A stretch of DNA of 64,000 bases from Streptosporangiales bacterium (GTDB taxonomy: Bacteria; Actinomycetota; Actinomycetes; Streptosporangiales; WHST01), in NCBI GenBank assembly GCA_009379955.1, contig WHST01000015.1, forward strand, positions 1 to 64,000. Reading direction: 5' to 3'. The first letter of the stretch is position 1; every line of letters starts with the position of its first letter. The notes under the pieces are model-generated. The model searched no databases. It was not told the origin of the DNA and was given only the letters and a program-made list of their open reading frames with translations. The position numbers and the translations under genes are program-made. Of the stretch, positions 18,730 through 28,513 are shown piece by piece.

Positions 18730-19391
18730 GGGCGCTCGAGCTCCTCCGGTACGGACACGGGCAGGCCGAGGCGTTCGCGGATCGTGCGCTGGACGGCGCC
18801 CCGCTCGGCACGCGCGTCGACGGTCACGACGAACTCCTTGCGCTGGAAGAGCTCGAGCACGGGGTTGGTCTTGCCGTGGTAGTCGCGCAGCCGCGCCGCG
18901 AGTGCCTCCTCGGTGTCGTCCTCGCGGGTCACGAGCTCGCGGCCGCAGACGTCGCACCGGTCGTCGACCTCCGGGTGGTGCGCGATGAGGTTGTAGTCCA
19001 TGCCGCAGCCGGCGCACAGCCGCCGCGCGAGCACGCGGCGGCGCACCTCGTCGTCGGGCAGGTCGAGGTGGATGACACCGTCGATGTCGTAGCTCTCCAG
19101 GAAGAACTCCGCCTGCCGCGCGTTGCGCGGGAACCCGTCGACGATGAAGCCGTAGTTCCAGTCGTGCTGGTCGAGCCGTTCCCGCACGACGGACTCGACC
19201 ATGTCGTCGTCGACGAGCTCCCCGGCCGCCATGATGCGACGCACCTGCGCGCCGAGCTTGGTGTGGCTCTGCACGTGCCAGCGGAAGATGTCACCCACAC
19301 TCATGTGCACGAGGTCGAAGTCCCTGGCGAGCAGCGCGCTCTGCGTGCCCTTGCCGCTGCCCTGGACACCCATGATCACGTACTTGCGCAT
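18726..19391 (-). CDS. adk: Adenylate kinase with zinc-type LID, inside the his operon
   Basis: Nucleoside monophosphate kinase of 221 residues. P-loop GVQGSGKGT at 8-16, NMP-binding region with [16 protein letters not shown] at 85-90, and a LID domain with four Cys (C126, C129, C146, C149) that should hold a structural zinc. The C-terminal region has [13 protein letters not shown]. The usual bacterial adk sits in the secY-adk-map ribosomal-protein cluster, so this is probably a second copy. It is coupled to hisF by GTGA, with a clear GGGAGG Shine-Dalgarno. Its link to histidine synthesis may be nucleotide balance, since HisF releases AICAR and HisG uses ATP; this is inference. Confidence 0.88.
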   Translation of the reverse strand: MRKYVIMGVQGSGKGTQSALLARDFDLVHMSVGDIFRWHVQSHTKLGAQVRRIMAAGELVDDDMVESVVRERLDQHDWNYGFIVDGFPRNARQAEFFLESYDIDGVIHLDLPDDEVRRRVLARRLCAGCGMDYNLIAHHPEVDDRCDVCGRELVTREDDTEEALAARLRDYHGKTNPVLELFQRKEFVVTVDARAERGAVQRTIRERLGLPVSVPEELERP

Positions 19392-19407
19392 GGTCCCGCC
19401 TCCCTCG

Positions 19408-20127
19408 TCATGCCACGGCCGCCAACGCCTCGGGCAGGGTGAACGCGCCCGCATACAGCGCCTTGCCGACGATCACGCCCTCGACGCCGTCGGCGGCGAG
19501 CGTCGACAGGGCGCGCAGGTCGTCGAGCGTCGCGACGCCGCCGCTCGCCACCACCGGCTTGCCCGTGGCGGCGCAGACCTCGCGGAGCAGGTCGACGTTG
19601 GGCCCGCGCAGCGTGCCGTCCTTCGTCACGTCGGTGACGACGTATCGCGCACACCCGTCGCGCTCGAGGCGCTCGAGCACCTCGAAGAGGTCGCCGCCCT
19701 CCCGCGTCCAGCCGCGGGCGGCGAGGGTGCGGCCGCGGACGTCGAGCCCGACGGCGATCCTCGGCCCGTACTCGGCGATCGCGGCGGCGCACCACTGCGG
19801 CTGCTCGAGCGCCGCCGTGCCGAGGTTCACCCGCGTGCACCCGGTCGCCAGGGCGGCCACGAGGCTCTCGTCGTCGCGGATGCCGCCGGACAGCTCCACC
19901 TGGACGTCGAGGCCGGCGACGACCTTCGCGAGCAGGTCGCGGTTGGAGCCGCGCCCGAACGCCGCGTCGAGGTCGACGAGGTGGATCCACTCCGCACCCT
20001 GTTCCTGCCACGCCTGGGCGGCGAGGTGCGGGTCGCCGTACGACGTCTCGGTGCCGGCCTCCCCCTGCACCAGGCGCACGGCCTGGCCGTCCGCGACGTC
20101 GACGGCGGGCAGCAGCTCGATGGGCAC
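19408..20127 (-). CDS. priA: Phosphoribosyl isomerase A (HisA; possibly bifunctional PriA)
   Basis: TIM-barrel isomerase of 239 residues converting ProFAR to PRFAR. Motifs are [18 protein letters not shown] with the catalytic Asp, [37 protein letters not shown] with the second catalytic Asp, and [12 protein letters not shown]. Actinobacterial homologues that lack trpF act on both histidine and tryptophan intermediates; bifunctionality here is inferred from taxonomy and from residues such as RGWTREGG. It lies 40 bp after hisH and 16 bp before adk. Confidence 0.94.
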   Translation of the reverse strand: MPIELLPAVDVADGQAVRLVQGEAGTETSYGDPHLAAQAWQEQGAEWIHLVDLDAAFGRGSNRDLLAKVVAGLDVQVELSGGIRDDESLVAALATGCTRVNLGTAALEQPQWCAAAIAEYGPRIAVGLDVRGRTLAARGWTREGGDLFEVLERLERDGCARYVVTDVTKDGTLRGPNVDLLREVCAATGKPVVASGGVATLDDLRALSTLAADGVEGVIVGKALYAGAFTLPEALAAVA

Positions 20128-20167
20128 GTGGGTCCTCTCGGTCGGGTCTGGTGTCCTGGCGGGACGG

Positions 20168-20797
20168 TCAGCTCAGGGTGGCGACCCAGTTGCGCAGCAG
20201 CCGCGCACCCGAGTCGCCGGACTTCTCCGGGTGGAACTGCACTGCCGACAGCGGGCCGTTCTCCACCGCCGCGACGAACCGCTCGCCGTGCTCGGCCCAC
20301 GTGACCAGAGGGGTCCGGTATCGGTCGCCCGGCAGGTCGAGCTGCCGCGCAGCGTAGGAGTGCACGAAGTAGAAGCGCTCGCCGGCGCCGATGCCGTCGA
20401 ACAGCCGCGAGCCCTCGGGAGCGGTGACGGTGTTCCAGCCCATATGCGGGAGCACCTTGGCGTCGAGGCGCTCGACGACGCCCGGCCACTCCCCGCAGCC
20501 CTCCGTCTCGACGCCGTGCTCGACACCGCGCTCGAAGAGGACCTGCATGCCGACGCAGATGCCGAGCACGGGCCTGCCAGCCGCGAGCCGGCGCCCGACG
20601 AGCTGGTCGCCGCGCACCTCGCGTATCCCTCGCATGCACGCCGCGAACGCCCCGACGCCAGGCACGACCAGGCCGTCGGCGTCCATCGCCCTCGCGAAGT
20701 CGGCCGTCACCTCGACGTCGGCGCCCGTACGTGCCAGCGCCCGCTCCGCCGACCGCAGGTTGCCCGACCCGTAGTCGAGCACGACAACGGTGCTCAT
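20168..20797 (-). CDS. hisH: Imidazole glycerol phosphate synthase glutamine amidotransferase subunit
   Basis: Class I glutamine amidotransferase of 209 residues. The catalytic Cys is in [14 protein letters not shown]; His and Glu are in [13 protein letters not shown]. The N-terminus [18 protein letters not shown] and the oxyanion stretch VPGVGAF are typical. It delivers ammonia to HisF. ATG 20797 overlaps the upstream hypothetical gene's stop (ATGA). Confidence 0.96.
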   Translation of the reverse strand: MSTVVVLDYGSGNLRSAERALARTGADVEVTADFARAMDADGLVVPGVGAFAACMRGIREVRGDQLVGRRLAAGRPVLGICVGMQVLFERGVEHGVETEGCGEWPGVVERLDAKVLPHMGWNTVTAPEGSRLFDGIGAGERFYFVHSYAARQLDLPGDRYRTPLVTWAEHGERFVAAVENGPLSAVQFHPEKSGDSGARLLRNWVATLS

Positions 20798-21558
20798 TCT
20801 CTCCCGCCCCTCGTGCTCGTGATGCCCACCTTCGACCGGCCGACGCCGAGCCAGGCCGCGAGCACGGCAACACCGGTCGCGATGACCGCGAACACGGCGG
20901 TGCCCCACGACCCCTCGCGGAACGCCTGCACCCACACGAACAGCGCGAAGCACGCGAGACCGAGCGCGACGATCCGCAGCGTACGGCTGTTGTCGCGGCG
21001 CTTGACCGGGACGGGCTCCAGCACCAGGTAGTCGGCGTCCGCGCCCTCGTGCGCCTCGGACGTCGCCGTCCCGACGAGGTACGGGGGCAGCGCGAGCAGT
21101 CCCGCCAGCCGGCGGTGCCGCACGACCTCGTCGACCTCGGCGTCGCGCACCAGCACCTCGGCGAGCTCGTCGCCGAGGTCGAGACGCCCGCACGCCTTCG
21201 CGAGCACCTCCGCGTCGCCGCCCTCGCTCAGCAGGTCCTCGCCGGTCCACTCGCCGGGCCGCGAGACGTAGTAGCCGGTCGCCTTGCCGTGGTCGAACAG
21301 GTCGTAGCCGAGCACCCGGCCCTCGAAGACGCTCACGAGCACGACCGTGGAGTCGACCCGGTCGGACAGGCGCAGCGCGACGGACGACGGCGGCTTGCGG
21401 TCGGCGCCGACGAGCCCGTACCCGTCGCCGTCGAGGAACACCCCGCACCACTCGCCCGCCTGCGGTCCCACCACGCCGGGGATGCCGGCGACCTCGAGCA
21501 CGCCCACCGTCTCGTCGACCGGCGCGCGTACCGCGAGGTTCACGTACGTGGTCGCCAC
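20794..21558 (-). CDS. Hypothetical protein with C-terminal membrane hairpin, between hisB and hisH
   Basis: Unrecognised protein of 254 residues. The first 190 residues are soluble, with a beta-rich start ([20 protein letters not shown], then [13 protein letters not shown]), followed by two closely spaced spans ([18 protein letters not shown] and the next). It overlaps hisH by four bases, so it belongs to the his operon. The foldback element abuts the GTG 21558 start and leaves no Shine-Dalgarno; the element may have replaced the native start region, and a further GTG lies five codons in. No catalytic motif is evident. Confidence 0.7.
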   Translation of the reverse strand: MATTYVNLAVRAPVDETVGVLEVAGIPGVVGPQAGEWCGVFLDGDGYGLVGADRKPPSSVALRLSDRVDSTVVLVSVFEGRVLGYDLFDHGKATGYYVSRPGEWTGEDLLSEGGDAEVLAKACGRLDLGDELAEVLVRDAEVDEVVRHRRLAGLLALPPYLVGTATSEAHEGADADYLVLEPVPVKRRDNSRTLRIVALGLACFALFVWVQAFREGSWGTAVFAVIATGVAVLAAWLGVGRSKVGITSTRGGRE

Positions 21559-21725
21559 TAGTGTCTCGCGTCAGAGGTTGTTAGCCGCTGCCGGCGTCCA
21601 GGTGGGTGCATCGCAAGGCGGAGGTGAGCCCTCGTACTGGGCGTACTTGGGCTCTGCCGACAACGCAGCGAGGTGCCCGCCTGGGCGTCGGCAGGGGCGC
21701 ACGTATCTCTCACGCGGGACACTAG
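21558..21725. mobile_element. MITE-like foldback element
   Basis: About 168 bp bounded by 14-bp inverted ends with one mismatch (CTAGTGTCTCGCGT at 21558-21571; ACGCGGGACACTAG at 21712-21725). The outermost CTAG occurs on both sides and may be a 4-bp target duplication. Internal arms are also complementary, with CGCTGCCGGCGTCCAGG at 21586-21602 facing the complement around 21681-21696, so the whole unit folds back. It has no coding capacity and sits between hisB and the next his-operon gene. Confidence 0.75.
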
Positions 21726-21726
21726 C

Positions 21727-23429
<1,703 letters not shown>

Positions 23430-24713
23430 TCACTGACGTTCGCGTACCGCGGCCACATGCGCGTGGAGATGCTCGGCCGAGCCGAGCGCGTCGATGTGGT
23501 CGGCGACGCCGGCGAGTGCCTCACGCGTGTACTCCACGACGTGGACGCCCTTGAGGAACGACTGGACGGACAGCCCGCCGGTGTGCCGTGCGGTGCCACC
23601 GGTCGGCAGGACGTGGTTGGACCCGGCGAGGTAGTCGCCAAGCGGCACCGGCGAGTACTCCCCCACGAATATCGCGCCGGCGTTGCGGACCCGCGCCGCG
23701 ACGTCACGCGCGTTCGCGGTGAGCACCTCGACGTGCTCCGCCGCCCAGGCGTCGACGACCTCGAGCGCCTGGTCGAGGTCGCGGACGAGCACGAGCGCGG
23801 ACTGGTTCGCGAGCGACGGCTCGACGAGCGCGCGGTTGGGCGTGTGCGGCACGCGGGCGGCGAGCTCGGCCGCGACGGCGTCGAGCAGCTCGACGGAGTC
23901 GGTGACGAGCATGACGGCCGAGTTGTCGGAGTGCTCGGCCTGCGCCATCAGGTCGACCGCGACGTACGCCGGGGTCGCCGACGCGTCGGCGAGCACGCAC
24001 ACCTCGCTCGGGCCGGCCTCGGCGTCGATGCCGACGACACCGCGCAGCAGTCGCTTGGCCGCGGCGACGTAGACGTTGCCAGGCCCGGCGACGAGGTCGA
24101 CGGGCGCGCACTCGGCCGTGCCGTACGCGAACATGGCCACCGCCTGCGCCCCGCCGACGGCGTAGACCTCGTCGACGCCGAGCAGCGCGCACGCGGCGAG
24201 GATCGTGGGGTGCGGCAGTCCGGTCTGCCTGTCGGGCGGTGAGGCGACGGCAGCTGCGTCGACGCCCGCGACCTGGGCCGGCACGACGTTCATCACGACG
24301 CTCGACGGCAGCGGCACGAGCCCGGCGGGGGCGTACAGCCCGACCCGGTGGATCGGAACCCAGCGCTCGGTCACGGTGCCGCCCGGCACGACCTGGGTGG
24401 CGACGTCGGCGCGGCGCTGTGCCTCGTGGACGATCCGCGCCCGCCTGATCGCCTCGTCGAGGGCGGCACGCACCCTGTCGTCGAGGTCGACCAGCGCCTT
24501 CTCCAGCGCCTCGGCCGGCACCCGCGTGGTGGTCAGCTCGACGCCGTCGAACCGCCGGGTCGCGTCGACGACGGCCGCGAGCCCGCGCTGCTCGACGTCC
24601 GCGCACACGGGACGGACGGCGTCGAGGGCCGCTTCGACGTCGAGCGCGGCGCGCGGCAGCAGCCCGCGCACCTCGTCGGCGGCGCGCTCGCGGAGGTCGA
24701 GACGTCGGATCAC
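23430..24713 (-). CDS. hisD: Histidinol dehydrogenase
   Basis: Zinc- and NAD-dependent enzyme of 427 residues that oxidises histidinol to histidine. Motifs are [65 protein letters not shown] and [20 protein letters not shown]. The start is GTG 24713 before [17 protein letters not shown] -10 hexamer ends seven bases upstream of this GTG, which suggests a leaderless transcript. First gene of the his operon seen here; hisG, hisI and hisE are not in the window. Confidence 0.97.
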   Translation of the reverse strand: MIRRLDLRERAADEVRGLLPRAALDVEAALDAVRPVCADVEQRGLAAVVDATRRFDGVELTTTRVPAEALEKALVDLDDRVRAALDEAIRRARIVHEAQRRADVATQVVPGGTVTERWVPIHRVGLYAPAGLVPLPSSVVMNVVPAQVAGVDAAAVASPPDRQTGLPHPTILAACALLGVDEVYAVGGAQAVAMFAYGTAECAPVDLVAGPGNVYVAAAKRLLRGVVGIDAEAGPSEVCVLADASATPAYVAVDLMAQAEHSDNSAVMLVTDSVELLDAVAAELAARVPHTPNRALVEPSLANQSALVLVRDLDQALEVVDAWAAEHVEVLTANARDVAARVRNAGAIFVGEYSPVPLGDYLAGSNHVLPTGGTARHTGGLSVQSFLKGVHVVEYTREALAGVADHIDALGSAEHLHAHVAAVRERQ

Positions 24714-24720
24714 CCGGCCG

Positions 24721-24744
24721 ATTCTATGCTGCCCGGTCTAGGCT
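24721..24744. promoter_or_regulatory. Divergent leaderless promoter pair (hisD / ybaK)
   Basis: Only 38 bp separate the two start codons. Leftward, TAGAAT (24726 to 24721) ends seven bases before the hisD GTG; rightward, TAGGCT (24739-24744) ends seven bases before the ybaK ATG. Both spacings are those of leaderless actinobacterial promoters, and neither gene has a Shine-Dalgarno. The -35 regions are poor and must overlap each other and the opposite -10. Confidence 0.6.
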
Positions 24745-24751
24745 GACGCCG

Positions 24752-25228
24752 ATGGCAGGCTCAGGGACGCCCGCGACGATCGCCGCCACGCGGGCGCGGA
24801 TCGCGTTCACGCTGCACGCGTACGAGCACGACGAGAGCGCCGCGTCGTACGGCCTGGAGGCCGCGGCGGCACTCGGGGTGGAGCCCGAGCGCGTGTACAA
24901 GACGCTGGTCGCCGAGGTCGACGGCGCGCTCACGGTCGGCGTGGTACCCGTCGACGCCTCGCTCGACCTCAAGGCCCTCGCCCAGGCGGCGGGTGGGAAG
25001 AGGGCGACGCTCGCCGACCCGCGGAAGGCCGAGCGCGCGACGGGCTACGTCGTCGGCGGCATCAGTCCGCTCGGCCAGAAGCGCAGGCTGCCGGTGTTCG
25101 TCGACGCGTCGGCGTCGTCGTACACCACCGTGTACGTCTCCGCGGGGCGGCGGGGTCTCGACATCGAGCTCGCCCCCGCCGACCTGCTGGCGCTCAGCGG
25201 CGGCCGGACCGCCGCCCTCGCCCGCTGA
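24752..25228 (+). CDS. ybaK: Cys-tRNA(Pro)/Cys-tRNA(Cys) deacylase, YbaK/EbsC family
   Basis: Trans-editing protein of 158 residues that removes cysteine from mischarged tRNA(Pro). The YbaK/ProX fold is shown by YEHDESAASYGLEAAAALGV, VYKTLVAEVDG, the conserved Lys region ALAQAAGGKRATLADPRKAE, TGYVVGGISPLGQKRRLPVF and YVSAGRRGLDIELAP. It complements ProS (137-1897), whose INS domain handles Ala-tRNA(Pro). The last 35 bp overlap the convergent sulfotransferase-like gene. Confidence 0.95.
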   Translation: MAGSGTPATIAATRARIAFTLHAYEHDESAASYGLEAAAALGVEPERVYKTLVAEVDGALTVGVVPVDASLDLKALAQAAGGKRATLADPRKAERATGYVVGGISPLGQKRRLPVFVDASASSYTTVYVSAGRRGLDIELAPADLLALSGGRTAALAR

Positions 25229-25928
25229 CCCGCCGACCGAGCAGCATGGCGCCGACGGTGAGCGCCAGGGCACCCGCACCCACGGCGACGAGGCCGCGCT
25301 TGACGCCGCGGACCCGCTCGTTCATCGACTCCCTGTCGTTGACGTGCGGGAACGGCACGTCGGGGACGGGGACGCCGAGGAACGCGCACAGCGGCTCCCA
25401 GCCCTCGCGTACCTCGAAGACGAGCAGCCGGTCGCTCGGCACCTCGGCCCGTACCTCGTCGTTGTGCCGCCGGTAGACGCCGAGCGCGTACTCCTTGTCG
25501 GCGAACCGGCCGAAGAACGTGCCGTGCCAGATCACGTCGCCCGTCAACGCGTGCATGCCCCGTGCGGGCGGGTAGAGCAGGCCGGCGAACGCCGCGAAGG
25601 CGCCCGACATCCCGTAGATCGTCTCGCGCACGCTCTCGTACCAGCGGTCGGGATCGCGGACGCTGAGGATCACCTTGGCGTCGGGGTACGCGCGGACCAG
25701 CTCGCGCCAGAACCGCGCGCCCGGCCAGTCGACGGTGGACCGGTAGCCCGCGAAGAGCTCGTCCCAGTCGACCGGGAGCCCCGCGGCGGCCTGCCGCCAC
25801 ACCTGCTTGTGCCGCGGCGTGGCCATCACCTCGGTCATGTGGTAGCACGGCCCGACACCCAGCTGCTCCAACGCCTCCTTGAGCGAGAGCGTGCCGGTGC
25901 GGCCGAACCCGGCTCCGACGACCTTCAC
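25194..25928 (-). CDS. Sulfotransferase-family protein with C-terminal membrane span
   Basis: A 244-residue protein beginning with a phosphosulfate-binding P-loop, VVGAGFGRTGTLSLKEALEQ, as in the Sulfotransfer_4 family. Later motifs are VDWDELFAGYRSTVDWPG, AKVILSVRDPDRWYESVRET and LVFEVREGWEPLCAFLG. A final span (GLVAVGAGALALTVGAMLL) with an Arg-rich tail suggests anchoring at the inner membrane. The acceptor is unknown, and many family members have not been shown to transfer sulfate. It might relate to the sulfosugar enzyme at 1996-3174, but distance gives no support. Confidence 0.78.
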   Translation of the reverse strand: MKVVGAGFGRTGTLSLKEALEQLGVGPCYHMTEVMATPRHKQVWRQAAAGLPVDWDELFAGYRSTVDWPGARFWRELVRAYPDAKVILSVRDPDRWYESVRETIYGMSGAFAAFAGLLYPPARGMHALTGDVIWHGTFFGRFADKEYALGVYRRHNDEVRAEVPSDRLLVFEVREGWEPLCAFLGVPVPDVPFPHVNDRESMNERVRGVKRGLVAVGAGALALTVGAMLLGRRVSGRGRRSGRR

Positions 25929-25944
25929 CTGACGCGCCCGCTTC

Positions 25945-26039
25945 CTCGCTCACCTCCGGCAGGTGCCGCGACGACGCCCTTCCCCGTCCCACAGGCGTCG
26001 CGACCCCTACCTGCGGCTCGTTCGTCAGCTCCTGCGCTC
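25945..26039. repeat. Dispersed intergenic repeat, copy B
   Basis: Counterpart of 8554-8647. Shared blocks are CTCCGGCAGGTGCCGCG at the left and GCGTCGCGACCCCTACCT with the following CTCCTGCGCTC at the right; the central 25 bp are unrelated. It also lies between two leftward genes. The remainder of 25929-26065 holds no gene. Confidence 0.6.
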
Positions 26040-26065
26040 TCCACCACGTGCCTCCCGGTGTCGAC

Positions 26066-26956
26066 TCACCCCGCGTCGGTCGGGCGCGGCAGGATCATCG
26101 TAGGCACGGGCGAACGGCGGACGATCTTGTTGGCCCGCGAGCCGAGGAACACCCGCGTGACCATGCCCACAGCGCTCGACCCGAGGGCCAGCACGTCGCC
26201 CTCGGTCCAGCCGAGCGTCTCGACCGCGTCGCCCCAGGTGCGGCCACTGACGACGGACGGCTCGACGCCGGCCGGTACGTCCGGCAGCGACGCGAGCGCC
26301 TCGCGCTGCGCGGCGACGACCTGCTCGTGCCACTGCGTCAGGACGGTCGCCTCGGCGCGCAGGCCGACCCCTGCCGTGGGTGTCTCGTGCCTGCCGACGA
26401 GGAAGCTGGCCACCCGCATCGGGACGCCGAGCCGGCCGGCCAGCGCCGCGGTCGCCGCGAGCACGTCGCGTGCCTCCGGCGTGCCGGCGAACGCACACGT
26501 CAACCGCGTGGCGCGGTCGAACGAGCCGGCCGTGAAGCCGCGGGGCGCGAGGAGGAGCGGCACCGGCGAGCTGTGCAGCAGCCGGTCGCTGGTGCTGCCG
26601 AGCACGACGCGGCCGAACGGACCGCCGGACGACGAGCCCACGACGAGCGTCGAGGCCCCGTGCTCGGCGACGGCGTCGAGCAGGCCCGCGGGCACCGAGC
26701 GCGCGCGTCTGGTGACGAACGTCGCCTCGACGGAGTCGCCGAGCATCTCGCGTGCGTCGGCGAGCGCCCGGTCGGCCTGGGTGCGACGCCACTGGTCGTA
26801 CTCGGCGTCGACCCGCGCGGAGCTGGGGTAGTTCCAGGGCTCGGGGATCACCGTGCACACGACGAGCGGTTCCCCCGCCGCGGCCGCGAACAGCCGCGCG
26901 GCGTCGAGCCCTGCGCGACCGGACTCGACTGGCGGCAGGCTGACGAGGACCGTCAT
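26066..26956 (-). CDS. Universal stress protein with two UspA domains
   Basis: Cytoplasmic protein of 296 residues made of two UspA folds. Domain 1 starts TVLVSLPPVESGRAG and has the ATP-loop-like GSSSGGPFGRVVLGSTSDRL; domain 2 has ALGSSAVGMVTRVFLGSRANKI. Both retain the G-2x-G-9x-G(S/T)-like pattern of the ATP-binding subgroup. Physiological partner unknown. ATG 26956 overlaps the stop of the 37-codon frame upstream, which in turn overlaps the permease stop, so expression may be coupled to the permease. Confidence 0.85.
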   Translation of the reverse strand: MTVLVSLPPVESGRAGLDAARLFAAAAGEPLVVCTVIPEPWNYPSSARVDAEYDQWRRTQADRALADAREMLGDSVEATFVTRRARSVPAGLLDAVAEHGASTLVVGSSSGGPFGRVVLGSTSDRLLHSSPVPLLLAPRGFTAGSFDRATRLTCAFAGTPEARDVLAATAALAGRLGVPMRVASFLVGRHETPTAGVGLRAEATVLTQWHEQVVAAQREALASLPDVPAGVEPSVVSGRTWGDAVETLGWTEGDVLALGSSAVGMVTRVFLGSRANKIVRRSPVPTMILPRPTDAG

Positions 26957-27066
26957 GAGGTGGCCTCCAAAGCGAGCATCGCAGCGAGAACGCCGACGGC
27001 GGGTCGCGCGATCACCGCACGTGAGCGAGGAGCGGAGCGGAGGAGGCTGCCGGGAAGCACCGTCAT
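26953..27066 (-). CDS. Possible 37-residue coupling peptide between permease and stress-protein genes
   Basis: The frame starts at ATG 27066 inside the ATGA shared with the permease stop and ends in an ATGA shared with the start of the stress-protein gene. It begins MTVLPGSLL, near the stress protein's own MTVLVSLPP, and both starts follow GAGGCCACC(C/T)C, so the spacer looks like a product of local duplication. The peptide is Ala/Arg-rich and resembles no family I know. It may be a translational bridge, a vestige or a non-expressed accident. Confidence 0.35.
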   Translation of the reverse strand: MTVLPGSLLRSAPRSRAVIARPAVGVLAAMLALEATS

Positions 27067-28502
27067 GGGGTGGCCTCATCCGTGGGCTGGGCGAGCCGGG
27101 AGTGGCGGCGGGCGTAGGTGACGTAGTAGACCATCGCGACGGCCAACCAGATCGCGAAGGCGACGAGCGTGATCCGGTCCAGGCCGGAGATGAGGTAGAG
27201 GCAGGCGGCCACCGCGAGCACGGGCGTGACGGGGTAGCCGGGTACGCGGAAACCGCGTGGCAGGTGCGGGGAGGTGCGGCGCAGGATCATCACGCCGACC
27301 GCCACCACGGTGAACGCCGCGAGCGTGCCGACGCTGGTGAGGTCGGCGAGGTAGTCGAGCGGCACCAGCCCCGCGAGGATCGCGACCACGATCGCGACGA
27401 TGATCGTGTTCTGGATCGGCGTCAGCGTCCGCGCGTCGACCCGGCTGAAGACCGGCGGGAGCATGCCGTCGCGGCCCATCGCGAACAGGATGCGGGTCTG
27501 CCCGTACAGCGAGACGAGCGTGATGCCGAAGATGGAGACGACCGCGCCCGCCGCCAGGATGACCGCCGGCCAGCCCGCGCCGGTGACGTCGCGCAGGATC
27601 GCCGCGAGGCCGGCCTCCTGTCCCTCGAACCGCTCCCACGGCTGCGCGCCGACCGCTGATACGGCGACGAGGATGTAGACGGCGGTGACGATGACGAGGG
27701 CGAGGACGATCGCCATCGGCAGCGTCCGCCGCGGGTCGCGCACCTCCTCGCCGGCCGTCGACACAGCGTCGAGGCCGATGAACGAGAAGAAGATCGAGCC
27801 GGCGGCGACACCGACGCCGGCCACGCCGAACGGCGCGAAGTTCGACAGGTTGCCGGACCGGAACCCGGTGAACGCGATCGCCACGAACATCAGCAGCACC
27901 GCGACCTTGATGATGACCATCACGGTGTTGACCCGGGCGGACTCGCTCGTCCCCCGGATCAGCAGCAGCGCGCACATGGCGACGAGGAAGACGGCCGGCA
28001 GGTTGATGACGCCGCCCGCCGAGGGCGCGAAGGACAGGGCGGTGGGGATGGTGACGCCGACGGTGTCGCCGAGCAGCGAGTTGAGGTACTCCGACCAGCC
28101 GACGGCGACGGCCGCGCACGCGACGCCGTACTCCAGCAGCAGGCAGGCTCCCACACCGAACGCGACGATCTCGCCGAGCGTCGCGTAGGCGTACGAGTAC
28201 GACGATCCCGACACGGGGATGATCGAGGCGAGCTCGGCGTAGCACAGTGCCGTGAGCCCGGCGGTGACGCCCGCGAGCACGAACGACAGGATCACCGCGG
28301 GTCCGGCCTCGGGCACGGCCTGGCCGAGGACGAAGAAGATGCCGGTGCCGACGGTCGAGCCGACACCGAACATGGTGAGCTGGAACAGGCCGATCGACCG
28401 TCGCAACGTGCCCTTGCTCGCGTCGTCGGCGCCGGTCTCCCTCGCCATCGCGTCGATCGGCTTGCGCCGGAGCACGCTCCGCGAGACCGTCGGTGTCGCC
28501 AT
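27063..28502 (-). CDS. APC-family amino acid permease (1)
   Basis: Inner-membrane transporter of 479 residues with about 12 spans. The APC hallmark FGVGSTVGTGIFFVLGQAV lies in span 1, followed by CYAELASIIPVSGSSYSYAY and FFSFIGLDAVSTAGEEVRDP. It resembles cationic amino-acid transporters of the YfnA/CAT type. ATG 28502 is 11 bp after the second permease gene, so the two permeases form a tandem. Substrate is not assignable. Confidence 0.9.
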   Translation of the reverse strand: MATPTVSRSVLRRKPIDAMARETGADDASKGTLRRSIGLFQLTMFGVGSTVGTGIFFVLGQAVPEAGPAVILSFVLAGVTAGLTALCYAELASIIPVSGSSYSYAYATLGEIVAFGVGACLLLEYGVACAAVAVGWSEYLNSLLGDTVGVTIPTALSFAPSAGGVINLPAVFLVAMCALLLIRGTSESARVNTVMVIIKVAVLLMFVAIAFTGFRSGNLSNFAPFGVAGVGVAAGSIFFSFIGLDAVSTAGEEVRDPRRTLPMAIVLALVIVTAVYILVAVSAVGAQPWERFEGQEAGLAAILRDVTGAGWPAVILAAGAVVSIFGITLVSLYGQTRILFAMGRDGMLPPVFSRVDARTLTPIQNTIIVAIVVAILAGLVPLDYLADLTSVGTLAAFTVVAVGVMILRRTSPHLPRGFRVPGYPVTPVLAVAACLYLISGLDRITLVAFAIWLAVAMVYYVTYARRHSRLAQPTDEATP

Positions 28503-28513
28503 GGCCAGCCTCC

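Noticed and set aside
21558-21725. Complete insertion sequence
   Set aside because: It has inverted ends but no transposase frame; only a non-autonomous element can be supported.
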